From assembly GCA_012842935.1 (NCBI GenBank), contig DUSC01000017.1, forward strand, positions 1-35,159: a stretch of DNA of 35,159 nucleotides, read 5' to 3'. This document shows, in pieces, positions 1 through 7,876 of this stretch. How positions within the stretch are numbered: position 1 is the stretch's first letter; every line of letters starts with the position of its first letter. A program made the translations under genes and the position numbers. Origin of the DNA: Hyphomicrobiales bacterium. Its GTDB lineage: Bacteria > Pseudomonadota > Alphaproteobacteria > Rhizobiales > Rhizobiaceae. The notes below the pieces were generated by a model. It was not told the DNA's origin. It made no database searches and was given only the letters and a program-made list of their open reading frames with translations.

Positions 1-608
1 CCCGCCTGCCCGAGCCGGGCGGCGAGGCCTGGGCGGCGAAGGACGAGCGGCAGAAGCGCAATCTCGAGGAAAACAGCAAGTACTACGCCGAGGCGCGGAA
101 GTTCGCCCGCCTGTGCTCGCAGCACTCGGCCGCCTCGTACTTCCGCGAATACGTGGTGGTGACGGGCGGCGGGCCGGGCGTCATGGAGGCGGGCAACCGC
201 GGCGCAGACGACGTCGGCGCCCCGTCGATCGGGCTCAACATCGTGCTGCCGCACGAGCAGGCGCCGAATGCCTACGTGACGCCGGAACTGTGCTTCAACT
301 TCCACTACTTCGCCATCCGCAAGATGCATTTCGTCATGCGCGCCAAGGCGGTCGCCGTGTTCCCCGGCGGCTTCGGCACGATGGACGAGTTCTTCGAGAC
401 GCTGACGCTCATCCAGACGGGCCGCATGGAACGCGTTCCGGTGATCCTGTTCGGCGAGCAGTTCTGGCGCCGGGCGATCGACCTCGACTTCCTCGCCGAA
501 CAGGGCACGATCTCGCCGGGCGACCAGGACATCATCGACGTCGTCGAGACCGCAGAGGAGGCGTGGGCCATCATCAGCCGGTTCTACCGGATCGACGACA
601 GCGCCTGA
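1..608 (+). CDS. LOG family protein (TIGR00730-like), 5' end outside window
   Basis: The reading frame is open from the first bases of the window (codons in phase with position 3) to the TGA at 606-608, so the N-terminus is missing. About 200 residues are visible. They contain the Rossmann-like motif GGGPGVMEAGNRGA and the signature PGGFGTMDEFFE, which define the LOG/lysine-decarboxylase-like fold. Family knowledge: LOG proteins release free cytokinin-type bases from nucleoside monophosphates, and many bacterial members are nucleotide 5'-monophosphate phosphoribohydrolases. The visible N-terminal stretch is charged and helical (RLPEPGGEAWAAKDERQKR), as in the longer bacterial LOG proteins. 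The exact substrate cannot be told. The family assignment is firm. Confidence 0.9.
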   Translation, partial: RLPEPGGEAWAAKDERQKRNLEENSKYYAEARKFARLCSQHSAASYFREYVVVTGGGPGVMEAGNRGADDVGAPSIGLNIVLPHEQAPNAYVTPELCFNFHYFAIRKMHFVMRAKAVAVFPGGFGTMDEFFETLTLIQTGRMERVPVILFGEQFWRRAIDLDFLAEQGTISPGDQDIIDVVETAEEAWAIISRFYRIDDSA

Positions 609-680
609 CGCCGGGGCCGCGCCGAGGTGCCACAGGGGCGTCGGGTAGCGCCGGCGACGCGGCTCGGCTAAAAGCGCGCC

Positions 681-1094
681 ATGCGCATGCGTCGGACCAG
701 GCCCGGATGGATGGCCGCCCTGAGGCGGGACCGCGTCCTGTTCGCCGTCACCGGCGCCCTGATCCTGTTTGCCGCCTACCTCCAGCCGCTCGCCGAAGCG
801 AGGGCCACGGGGACCGCGCATGCCTGGATCGTCTGCACGGAGTTCGGCGCCGTCAGGTCGGCCTCCGCGGGGTCCGGCGGCGGCGTCCTGCCCGGCGCCG
901 ACGACTGTCCGAAATGCGTCACCGGCTCATGCCAGCCGACGGGCCCGCTGCAGGCGATCGCCGACAGCGCCGGCACCGGCGACGTCGCGTTCCCCGACGG
1001 CGATGTCGCGCAGCGGCCGGCCGGCGGCGAAACGGTACCGCCGGCGCCGTGTCCCGGAACGCACGCCATCCGCGCTCCGCCCTTTCCTGCCTGA
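681..1094 (+). CDS. DUF2946-like small secreted/membrane protein next to copper chaperone
   Basis: This 137-residue protein has a basic N-terminus, one hydrophobic segment at about residues 20-37 (LFAVTGALILFAAYLQ) that may be a signal anchor, and a Cys-rich motif ADDCPKCVTGSC in the middle, followed by a Pro/Ala/Gly-rich tail. The length, the CPxC-type motif and the position 55 bp before a PCu(A)C gene fit the DUF2946 group, often encoded beside copper genes; the motif could bind a metal. No function is established. The start is uncertain: ATG at 681 or 687, and no good ribosome-binding site is seen for either. The assignment rests on motif and context rather than strong similarity. Confidence 0.6.
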   Translation: MRMRRTRPGWMAALRRDRVLFAVTGALILFAAYLQPLAEARATGTAHAWIVCTEFGAVRSASAGSGGGVLPGADDCPKCVTGSCQPTGPLQAIADSAGTGDVAFPDGDVAQRPAGGETVPPAPCPGTHAIRAPPFPA

Positions 1095-1149
1095 TCGACC
1101 TGCGCCCCGAGGGGCGTCACGACGTTTCACGCACAGGAAAGGAACAATC

Positions 1150-1674
1150 ATGCGTCGATACTACCTGCAATTCGCGGCGGCCTGCCTGCTGACCGCGTTC
1201 TCGCTCGTCACCGGCCTCGCCCGCTCCGAGGACATGAAGAGCCAACCGGTCACCGTCGGCGACCTCGAGATCACCTCCGGCTGGGTCAGGGCGATGCTGC
1301 CCGGCCAGCCCGCCGGCGGCGGCTTCTTCATCGTCACCAACAAGGGCGCTTCCGCCGACCGGCTCGTTGCGGCCTCGTCGGAAAAGGCCGGCCACATGGA
1401 AATCCACACCATGGAGATCGTCAATGACGTCATGGTGATGCGTCCGATCGAGGGCGGGCTGGAAATACCGGCCGGCGCGACGGTCGAGCTCAAGCCCGGC
1501 GGCCTCCACGTCATGTTCATGGACGTGGCCGAACCCTACCAGGAAGGCACCACCGTTCCCGTCACGCTCGAGTTCGAGAAGGCCGGCAAGGTCGATCTCC
1601 AGCTTCCCGTGCTGAAGGGCCAGGGCGGCGGCATGCAGCACGGCGCTGCCCACACCGGCACGAGCATGAACTAG
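1150..1674 (+). CDS. Periplasmic copper chaperone PCu(A)C
   Basis: This 174-residue protein begins with a Sec signal peptide (about residues 1-26, hydrophobic core LQFAAACLLTAFSLVTGL). The mature part carries the copper site of the PCu(A)C family, H(M)-x10-M...HxM: it is visible as GHMEIHTM followed later by GLHVMFM. Family members deliver Cu(I) to the CuA/CuB sites of cytochrome c oxidase in the periplasm. The C-terminus is Met/His-rich (GGGMQHGAAHTGTSMN), a possible second copper-binding tail. ATG 1150 is chosen because AAGGAA precedes it at a proper distance and it gives a clean signal peptide; the same frame is open further upstream but without a signal. It is probably co-transcribed with the DUF2946-like gene. 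Confidence 0.93.
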   Translation: MRRYYLQFAAACLLTAFSLVTGLARSEDMKSQPVTVGDLEITSGWVRAMLPGQPAGGGFFIVTNKGASADRLVAASSEKAGHMEIHTMEIVNDVMVMRPIEGGLEIPAGATVELKPGGLHVMFMDVAEPYQEGTTVPVTLEFEKAGKVDLQLPVLKGQGGGMQHGAAHTGTSMN

Positions 1675-1689
1675 CCGCTCGCCATCGAG

Positions 1690-1711
1690 GCCGCCGCGCT
1701 CCCGCGGCGGC
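1690..1711. terminator. GC-rich hairpin between convergent genes
   Basis: There is a perfect 9-bp inverted repeat, GCCGCCGCG (1690-1698) and CGCGGCGGC (1703-1711), with a 4-nt loop. It fills the 38-bp gap between the convergent copper chaperone and DUF817 genes. No long U-tract follows on either strand, so it is a likely but not canonical intrinsic terminator. Confidence 0.55.
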
Positions 1712-1712
1712 T

Positions 1713-2588
1713 TCATCCGCCGGGCGGCACGTCCGGTTCGTCGTCCACGGCCCGCGGGCGATGGACGACGGTCACCAGCACGAACGAGATGATCATCAGG
1801 AGGTACCAGGCGCCGAGCTTGGAGATGGAGACCGGCGTCCAGCCGTTGGCCTGTCCCGGATAGATCCATGCGCGGGACCAGGTGCCGATGTTCTCGGCCA
1901 GCCAGATGAACAGCGCCACCAGCAGGAAGCCGAGCAGGAGCGGCATGCGGTGGCGGAAGCGGAAAACGCGGTAGTGGACGACGGTGCGCAGGAACAGCAG
2001 CGCGGTCGCCGCGAACAGCGCCAGGCGAACGTCCGCGACGAAATGGTGGCTGAAGAAGTTCACGTAGATGGCGGCGGAGAGGAGGCCGGTCGCCCACAGC
2101 GCCGGGTAGCCCGTATAGCGCATGTCGAAGATGCGCGTGATGCGCGCGATGTACGAGCCGACCGCGGCGTACATGAAGCCCGAGAAAAGCGGCACGCCGG
2201 CGATGCGGAAGAAGCTCTCCTCCGGATAGATCCACGAACCGGCGCCGGTCTTGAAGACCTCCATCGCCGTTCCGACCAGGTGGAAGATCAGGATCACCTT
2301 GGCTTCCGCGAACGTCTCGAGGCGCCCCGCGAGCAGGCCGACCTGCAGCGCCAGCGCGGCGAGGAGCAGGAAGTCGTAGCGCGCCAGCGCGGCGGCTTCC
2401 GGCCACACGTATTTCGTCGCGATGATGAGGAAGAGCAGCGCCCCGCCGAACAGGCAGGCCCAGGCCTGCTTCAGGCCGAAGACGGCAAATTCCACCAGCG
2501 CGCCGGAAAGCCCGTGCGCCGGCAGCCGGTCGAGGACGGCATGCGCGGCGGCGTCGATCCTCGCTTCGACGGAGGTGAATCTCTTCAA
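1713..2588 (-). CDS. DUF817 family integral membrane protein
   Basis: About 291 residues with seven or eight hydrophobic segments. Stretches typical of DUF817 include FGGALLFLIIATKYVWP, the repeated WIYP motif (GSWIYPEESFF and RAWIYPGQANGW) and AEAKVILIFHLVGTAMEVFKT. The function of the family is unknown. The start proposed is TTG at 2588-2586, which overlaps the TGA of the upstream HAD gene (TTGA), so translation is probably coupled. No ATG lies near this point in frame, and the frame further upstream only shadows the HAD gene. The start is the weakest part of the call. Confidence 0.82.
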   Translation of the reverse strand: MKRFTSVEARIDAAAHAVLDRLPAHGLSGALVEFAVFGLKQAWACLFGGALLFLIIATKYVWPEAAALARYDFLLLAALALQVGLLAGRLETFAEAKVILIFHLVGTAMEVFKTGAGSWIYPEESFFRIAGVPLFSGFMYAAVGSYIARITRIFDMRYTGYPALWATGLLSAAIYVNFFSHHFVADVRLALFAATALLFLRTVVHYRVFRFRHRMPLLLGFLLVALFIWLAENIGTWSRAWIYPGQANGWTPVSISKLGAWYLLMIISFVLVTVVHRPRAVDDEPDVPPGG

Positions 2589-3295
2589 GCGGCGGCGGTC
2601 CCCAGGATGGTGCGCAGGAACTCCGTCAGGTCGTCCGTGACGAAGTCGACCGCGTCGTCGAAAGACGGATCGCGCTCCCATATCTCCGAGAATGTTGGCT
2701 CGAAATTGTTCGGCACGACGAGGACCGTGGTCATCCCCATCGCCTTCGGCACCGCGAGATTGCGCGCCAGGTCCTCGAACATGACGGCATTGGGGCCGAC
2801 GACGCCGTGCAGCTCGACGAAGCGGTCGTAGGTCTTGCGCGCCGGCTTCGGCGTCAGTCCCGCGGCGACGATGTCGAAGATGTCGTCGAAATGGTCGAGG
2901 ATGCCGAGCCGCCGCGCGGTGCGCTCGGCATGACCCCGGTCGCCGTTGGTGAAGATGAACTTGCGGCCGGGAAGGGCGCGGATCGCCTCGCCGAGCAGCG
3001 GTGCCGGCGCCACCCACGAATAGTCGATGTCGTGGACCTTCTCGAGAAAATCGTCCGGGTCGATGCCGTGCAGCGTCATCAGCCCGTTCAGCGTCGTCCC
3101 GTACTCCTTGTAGAGTTCCTTCTGCAGCGCCCGGGCCTCGTCGCGGGGCAGACGGAGCAACTCGGAGACATAGGCCGTCATCTTCACGTCGATCTGCGCG
3201 AACAGGTTCGTGTGGTGCGGATAGAGCGTGTTGTCCAGGTCGAAGACCCAGTCCCTGACGTGGGCGAAGCGGATGGGATCGGGGCGGTTCGTCAT
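2585..3295 (-). CDS. HAD-family pyrimidine 5'-nucleotidase
   Basis: This 236-residue protein belongs to HAD subfamily IA. Motif I is FDLDNTLYP (catalytic Asp19 and Asp21), motif II is FTNGD, the motif III lysine lies in TPKPARKTYD, and motif IV is MFEDLARNL. The cap sequence (YKEYGTTLNGLM) is typical of the pyrimidine 5'-nucleotidase group (TIGR01993), which dephosphorylates UMP/CMP-type nucleotides in the cytosol. In many alphaproteobacteria this gene follows argB. Here argB is about 5 kb away on the same strand, with other genes between. The stop overlaps the DUF817 start. Confidence 0.92.
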   Translation of the reverse strand: MTNRPDPIRFAHVRDWVFDLDNTLYPHHTNLFAQIDVKMTAYVSELLRLPRDEARALQKELYKEYGTTLNGLMTLHGIDPDDFLEKVHDIDYSWVAPAPLLGEAIRALPGRKFIFTNGDRGHAERTARRLGILDHFDDIFDIVAAGLTPKPARKTYDRFVELHGVVGPNAVMFEDLARNLAVPKAMGMTTVLVVPNNFEPTFSEIWERDPSFDDAVDFVTDDLTEFLRTILGTAAA

Positions 3296-3444
3296 GGCGC
3301 CCTTATCGCACGAAACGCGCTCCTGAACAGGGCCGGCCGGCCGCGGCGCGCGGCGCGAAAGGCCCGACCGGTAAAATTGTACTGGACCGCTAAACGGACC
3401 CTTCAGCGCTCCGTGCCATGGTGCGCCGCGTCGGGGAGCGGTGC

Positions 3445-4203
3445 ATGAAAAGCGTATTCTTCAAGTCGGGTCTGATTGCCATCGGTTCCGCGCTGGCATC
3501 TCTTGTGATCGCCACGGCGACGATGGCCATGATCGGCGGAAGGGTCGACGGCTTCGCCCTGGTCCTGTGCGTGGCCTGTCCGTTGCTGGTGGCCTGGCCG
3601 GCCAGCGGCTGGACGCTCTACCAGGGCCGCAGGCTCCGCATCGCGCATCGCGAACTGAGCCGTGCCCATGCCGAACTCGCGGCGGCGCACCGCCGGCTCG
3701 CGGAGAAGGCGAAGCTCGACGAGATGACGGGCATGCTGAACCGCGAGGCGTTCTTCGCCGCCATCGACGGTACCCGGCGCAAGTCGGATCGCGGGGCGCT
3801 GCTCATCATCGACGCGGACCATTTCAAGAAGATCAACGACAATTACGGGCACCTCACCGGAGACGATGCGCTGCTCGAGATTTCCGCGGCGATTTCGCGC
3901 GGCGTGCGCAGCGGCGACGTGCTCGGCCGAATCGGCGGCGAGGAGTTCGCCGCGTTCCTCGTCGGCGCCACGCCGGACGAGGCGAGGCGCGTCGCCGAAC
4001 GCATCCGTCACGAGGTGGAGATGGTCCGCTTCAGGCCCGATCGCGAGGCCACGGTCCCGCTCACGGTTTCGATCGGCGGAACCCCGTGTCCGCAGGGGGC
4101 GACCGTTCCCGAACTGATGCGCGCCGCCGACAGGAAGCTCTACGAAGCCAAGCGCAGCGGCCGCAACAGGACGGTCTTCGCCCCGGTCCAGGCCGCGGCC
4201 TGA
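3445..4203 (+). CDS. Membrane-anchored diguanylate cyclase (GGDEF)
   Basis: This 252-residue protein has two N-terminal membrane segments (about residues 7-30 and 36-53), a short coiled linker rich in Ala/Glu/Arg (60-90), and a GGDEF domain. The active-site motif is GGEEF at 164-168, and the nucleotide site includes DADHFKKINDNYGH. An RSGD sequence lies exactly five residues before GGEEF, matching the RxxD inhibitory site, so product feedback by c-di-GMP is expected. There is no recognisable ligand-sensing domain. ATG 3445 is preferred over the in-frame ATG 3418 because GGGGAG sits six bases before it. It likely makes c-di-GMP at the inner membrane. Confidence 0.93.
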   Translation: MKSVFFKSGLIAIGSALASLVIATATMAMIGGRVDGFALVLCVACPLLVAWPASGWTLYQGRRLRIAHRELSRAHAELAAAHRRLAEKAKLDEMTGMLNREAFFAAIDGTRRKSDRGALLIIDADHFKKINDNYGHLTGDDALLEISAAISRGVRSGDVLGRIGGEEFAAFLVGATPDEARRVAERIRHEVEMVRFRPDREATVPLTVSIGGTPCPQGATVPELMRAADRKLYEAKRSGRNRTVFAPVQAAA

Positions 4204-4341
4204 GTTGCGGCCCCGGCCGACGGGGCGCCGGCGTGCTTCGCCGGCCGCGCCGTTCCGGCCGCGCTGGCGTAACGGTCGGCCGTTTTCATCGGACAGCGAA
4301 CCGTCTAAGCCTGCCGGCGGCAACAATCATCCAGCGGGCGA

Positions 4342-5247
4342 ATGGAACTCTGGATCCCGGTCACGCTCGCCGCGGCGTTCCTGCAGAACGTCAGGTCGGC
4401 GCTGCAGAAGCACCTGAGGAACGTGATGGGCACGACGGGCGCAACCTTCGTGCGCTTCGGCTTCGGCGCGCCCTTCGCCCTCGCCTTCGTCGCCCTGCTC
4501 CATCTCGGGGCGGGATATCCGATCCCCGCGCCCAATCGCGAATTCGCCCTGTGGTGCGCGGTGGGAGGCGTGTCGCAGATCGCCGCGACCTTCCTCCTGA
4601 TCCACCTCTTCTCCTACCGCAATTTCGCCGTCGGCACGGCCTATTCGCGCACCGAGCCCGCGCAGGCGGCGCTGTTCGGCCTGCTCTTCCTGGGCGAGTC
4701 CGTTTCGGCGGGCGTCCTTGCCGCGATCGCCATATCCGTACTCGGCGTCATGCTGATCTCGGTGGCGCATGTGGCGTTCAGCGGGCGGACGCTGGTCACG
4801 TCGGTGTTCGGCAGGAACGCCCTGATCGGCCTTGCGTCGGGCACCGCCTTCGGCGTCTCGGCGGTGGCCTATCGCGCCGCCTCGCTCGCCCTCGCCGGAC
4901 CGGACGCACTGATGCAGGCCGCGACCACGCTCGCCGTCGTCATCGTCTTCCAGACCGTCCTGATGTCGGGGTGGATGGCATGGCGCGACCGGTCGGAGAT
5001 CGGCAGGATCGCGCGTGCCTGGAAACCGTCCCTCCTCGTCGGCCTTGTCGGTGCCACCGCGTCCTTCGGCTGGTTCTTCGCCATGACGCTCCAGCAGGCC
5101 GCCGTCGTGAAGTCGCTGGCGCAGATCGAGATGCTGTTCACCTTCCTCTCGACCATCTATTTCTTCAAGGAGCGGATCAATCGGCTCGAGATCGCCGGAT
5201 GCGTCCTGATCGTTTGCGGAATCTTAACTCTCCTTGCATTCCGCTGA
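4342..5247 (+). CDS. EamA/DMT-superfamily transporter
   Basis: This 301-residue protein is strongly hydrophobic, with about ten predicted membrane spans arranged as two EamA halves. Typical features are AVGTAYSRTEPAQAALFGLLFLGE in the first half and VKSLAQIEMLFTFLSTIYFFKERI in the second, each a conserved Glu-containing helix near the end of its repeat. Family members export or exchange small metabolites across the inner membrane; the substrate cannot be predicted. No strong ribosome-binding site is visible before ATG 4342. A short hairpin with 7-bp arms (4227-4245) lies in the 138-bp gap after the diguanylate cyclase. Confidence 0.9.
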   Translation: MELWIPVTLAAAFLQNVRSALQKHLRNVMGTTGATFVRFGFGAPFALAFVALLHLGAGYPIPAPNREFALWCAVGGVSQIAATFLLIHLFSYRNFAVGTAYSRTEPAQAALFGLLFLGESVSAGVLAAIAISVLGVMLISVAHVAFSGRTLVTSVFGRNALIGLASGTAFGVSAVAYRAASLALAGPDALMQAATTLAVVIVFQTVLMSGWMAWRDRSEIGRIARAWKPSLLVGLVGATASFGWFFAMTLQQAAVVKSLAQIEMLFTFLSTIYFFKERINRLEIAGCVLIVCGILTLLAFR

Positions 5248-5274
5248 GCCACCGACGGGCGGTTTACCACAATC

Positions 5275-5289
5275 TGGCACGCTTCTGGC
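5275..5289 (+). promoter_or_regulatory. Candidate sigma-54 (-24/-12) promoter
   Basis: TGGCACG (5275-5281), four bases, then TGGC (5286-5289). The sigma-54 consensus is TGGCACG-N4-TTGC; this matches 10 of 11 positions with exact spacing, and the preceding base is C as preferred. Transcription would start near 5300, giving a leader of about 65 bases to ATG 5367. It lies in the only upstream gap of the Tat-peptide/GMC gene pair. No enhancer-binding activator gene is seen in the window. Confidence 0.55.
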
Positions 5290-5366
5290 GTAAGTGTTCG
5301 CGATCGCTCGCGCGGTTCCACTTCGGGACCGTGCGAGCCCGGATGAACACGAAACGGAGCCTGACC

Positions 5367-5528
5367 ATGGCGCTCTCAGCCGCCGCCGACATGTCCCGCC
5401 GACGACTCATGCAGGCGCTGCTCGCGACCACCGCAATCCCTCTGCTCGCTTCGCTCCCGAAGGACGCAGATGCGAACGCGATCGTCGAGGTCGGTGGCTG
5501 GATTCTCAAGCGTGGAGACCTGCGGTGA
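5367..5528 (+). CDS. Tiny Tat-signal protein coupled to GMC oxidoreductase
   Basis: This 53-residue ORF (61 residues if ATG 5343 is used; 5367 has GGAG eight bases upstream) is little more than a signal peptide. It has a twin-arginine motif SRRRLM, a hydrophobic core ALLATTAIPLLASL, a likely cleavage region near DADANA, and a short tail IVEVGGWILKRGDLR. Its TGA (5526-5528) overlaps the GTG start of the GMC gene as GTGA. I recognise no named family. It is far shorter than the Tat-carrying gluconate 2-dehydrogenase subunit 3. It may escort the signal-less GMC enzyme through the Tat pathway. Alternatively it is the detached N-terminus of what was once one protein. Confidence 0.6.
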   Translation: MALSAAADMSRRRLMQALLATTAIPLLASLPKDADANAIVEVGGWILKRGDLR

Positions 5529-6964
5529 TCTTCCAGGACTACGAATCGTTCCGCGCCTCGGATGCGGCGGCCAGGGTCTGCATCATCGGCTCGGGTCCCG
5601 CGGGCACGACCATCGCGCGAAAACTCGCGGCCGCCGGCGTGCCGAGCGTGATCTTCGAGGCGGGCGGCGAGGAATGGAGCGAGGAATCGCAGGATTTCTA
5701 TCGCGGCAAGGTCGTGGGCGATCCCTATTTCGACCTCGACGTGACACGACTGCGCTTCTTCGGCGGCTGCTCGAACCACTGGGCGGGATGGTGCCGCGTG
5801 CTGGACAAGCACGACTTCGAACCGAAGGCCTGGGTTCCCGACACCGGCTGGCCGATCCGCCGTGCCGACATCGAACCCTACCTGGCGGAGGTCCACGACA
5901 TCCTGGAACTGGACGCCTTCCGTGCCGATGTGCCGATTTCTGACGACATCCGGCTGGTCCAGCTGATCAAGAGCCCGGCCGTTCATTTCGCCGAGAAGTT
6001 CCGCGACGAGATCGAACGGAGCCCGCTCATCGCGCTGGTGCTCAACACCTACGTTACCGAACTGACCGGCGACGGCCGCAGGATCACCGGTGCGCGCATC
6101 TCGTCGCGGGATCGCGACGCCGGAACGTTCGTCGCCGACTACTACGTGCCCTGCACCGGCGGTCTGGAGAATTCCCGCCTGTTGCTCTGGTCGAACGTGC
6201 GATCCAACGGCGCGGTCGTCCCCAACGCGGCCGCGCTCGGCCGCTACTGGATGGAGCATCCGCAGTTCCTCGGCGGCGATGCCATCCTTTCCGATTACAG
6301 CATCTTCCCCACCGACTCGACGAACGAGGCCTTCTTCTCGCCGTCGCCGGCGGCCATGGAGGCAAGGCAGATCATGAACTTCGGCATCCGCCTGATCGAG
6401 ACGCCCTACGGCGGCGTCAAGCAGGTGATCGCCGATCTCGCCTGCGTGGCGCCGGATCTCGCCGAATGGGCCTCGGCGCAGGTCGGCCAGCATCTGCGCT
6501 GCGCCGCGCAGCTCTATGTCGGCTGGGAGCAGGCGCCGCTGGCATCGAATTTCATCCGGCTTTCGGAGACGGATCGCGACAGGGTCGGCGTGCCGCGCAT
6601 CGAACTGCACTGGAAGAAATCGGGCATGGAGCGCCGGACGATCCTCGAAGGCCTGCGCCTGTTCGGCGAAACGCTCGCCCAGAAGGACATCGGCCGCGTG
6701 CGCATCGCCGACTGGCTGCTGAACGGCGACGACTATCCGACGGACCAGGAACTCGCCGGCCACCACCACATGGGCGGCACGCGCATGAGCGACACGCCCG
6801 AAAAGGGCGTCGTCGACCGCAACTGCAAGGTCCACGGCATCGACAATCTCTATGTCGGCGGCTCGTCCGTCTTCGCCACGTCCGGGCAGTGCAATCCGAC
6901 CACGACGATCACCGCACTCGCCTGCCGGCTGGGCGAGCATCTGGGCCGGGTCGCCGGCGCCTGA
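5525..6964 (+). CDS. GMC-family FAD-dependent oxidoreductase
   Basis: About 479 residues from GTG 5525. The N-terminus holds the FAD-binding Rossmann motif CIIGSGPAGTT (GxGxxG at 22-27), followed by GGCSNHWAGWC (about 80-90), a GMC hallmark near the flavin. The C-terminal domain has GHHHMGGTRM (His413-415 region, active-site His) and the ending VGGSSVFATSGQCNPTTT with Asn457 in the second catalytic position. This layout resembles the sugar/alcohol dehydrogenases of the gluconate/fructose dehydrogenase and pyranose oxidase branch. No signal peptide is present in this frame; the Tat signal is in the overlapping upstream ORF. The substrate is unknown, probably a sugar, polyol or alcohol. Transcription may be from the sigma-54 site at 5275. 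Confidence 0.9.
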   Translation: MIFQDYESFRASDAAARVCIIGSGPAGTTIARKLAAAGVPSVIFEAGGEEWSEESQDFYRGKVVGDPYFDLDVTRLRFFGGCSNHWAGWCRVLDKHDFEPKAWVPDTGWPIRRADIEPYLAEVHDILELDAFRADVPISDDIRLVQLIKSPAVHFAEKFRDEIERSPLIALVLNTYVTELTGDGRRITGARISSRDRDAGTFVADYYVPCTGGLENSRLLLWSNVRSNGAVVPNAAALGRYWMEHPQFLGGDAILSDYSIFPTDSTNEAFFSPSPAAMEARQIMNFGIRLIETPYGGVKQVIADLACVAPDLAEWASAQVGQHLRCAAQLYVGWEQAPLASNFIRLSETDRDRVGVPRIELHWKKSGMERRTILEGLRLFGETLAQKDIGRVRIADWLLNGDDYPTDQELAGHHHMGGTRMSDTPEKGVVDRNCKVHGIDNLYVGGSSVFATSGQCNPTTTITALACRLGEHLGRVAGA

Positions 6965-6985
6965 CGCGCCGGTCTCCCGGAAGCC

Positions 6986-7828
6986 TCATGCGCCGGCGAT
7001 CGCCGCGGGGTCGAGCGGCGGCAGATCCTTGCCGCGCGCGACGATTCCGGCGAGATCGGCCGTCTCGAAGGCCTGGCGGAGCGCGGCGAACGACGGCAGG
7101 ACGAAGTAGGCGCGCTGGAACCGGTCGATCTCGTAGCCGGTGCGCATCACCGTCTCGAGGTCGAACGGCACGCGGTTCGCCCCGGCGCCCTCGATCGCGA
7201 AGCTCAGTTCGGTGAAGGACGACATCAGGCCGGCGCCGAAGGCCTTCACCGGCTCCCCCGGCTCGCCGATCAGGCCGTACTCCGCCGTGTACCAGTAGAG
7301 GCGCGTGATCATGTCGCCGCCGCCGAGGTCGAACAGCGTCTGCGCCTTCTCGCCGTACAACTGCATGAAGTCGGCGAAGGCCGGCTGGGTCAGGATCGGC
7401 ACGTGGCCGAAGAAGTCGTGGAACATGTCCGGTTCGACGATGTAGTCGAGCTCGCTCTGCGTCCGCAGCCAGTTGGTCACCGGGAAGCGGCGGTTGGCGA
7501 GGTGCTCGAAGAACGGGCCGGCGGGGATCAGGCCCGGCACCGCGACGATCGTCCAGCCTGTCATGGCCTGCAGCCGCCGGCCGACGTCGGCAAAGTCCGG
7601 GATGCTGTCCAGCAGGCCGAGGGCAGCGACGCCGTCCAGGTAGGTCCGGTGCGCGAGCCGCCGCACCAGCGCCATCTGCCGGTCGCAGAGCGTCCGCCAG
7701 ACCTTCTGGTCCTCCTCGGAATAGTCATCGTCCTGGTCGACGGTGAAATCGGCGCGGCACGCCGAATAGTCGCCGCGCAGTCCCTGTTCGGCACACTCGC
7801 GCGCATAATCCCTGACGCTGATCTGCAT
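6986..7828 (-). CDS. phhA: Phenylalanine 4-monooxygenase
   Basis: This 280-residue protein is the short bacterial form of the aromatic amino acid hydroxylases, without the regulatory ACT domain. The non-haem iron ligands are visible: EPDMFHDFFGHVP gives His137 and His142, and WYTAEYGL gives Glu183. It converts L-phenylalanine to L-tyrosine using tetrahydropterin and oxygen in the cytosol, the first step of Phe catabolism. ATG 7828 is preceded by GGGAGGAAGCC, an excellent ribosome-binding site. It is divergent from an Lrp-type regulator, its probable controller. No pterin dehydratase (phhB) is next to it. It converges with the GMC gene with only 21 bp between them. Confidence 0.97.
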   Translation of the reverse strand: MQISVRDYARECAEQGLRGDYSACRADFTVDQDDDYSEEDQKVWRTLCDRQMALVRRLAHRTYLDGVAALGLLDSIPDFADVGRRLQAMTGWTIVAVPGLIPAGPFFEHLANRRFPVTNWLRTQSELDYIVEPDMFHDFFGHVPILTQPAFADFMQLYGEKAQTLFDLGGGDMITRLYWYTAEYGLIGEPGEPVKAFGAGLMSSFTELSFAIEGAGANRVPFDLETVMRTGYEIDRFQRAYFVLPSFAALRQAFETADLAGIVARGKDLPPLDPAAIAGA

Positions 7829-7876
7829 GGCTTCCTCCCTCGGATCGTCGTGGAGGGAATGATAGCCGCTGCTAGG

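Noticed and set aside
3441..5342. Long plus-strand frame running through the diguanylate cyclase and transporter region
   Set aside because: It is the +1 shadow of the GGDEF and EamA genes; only its last part, from about 5367, is a real gene (the Tat micro-protein).
5367..6964. Programmed -1 frameshift joining the Tat peptide and the GMC enzyme
   Set aside because: No A/U-rich slippery heptamer or strong following stem is visible; the GTGA overlap explains the arrangement more simply. Kept only as an alternative.
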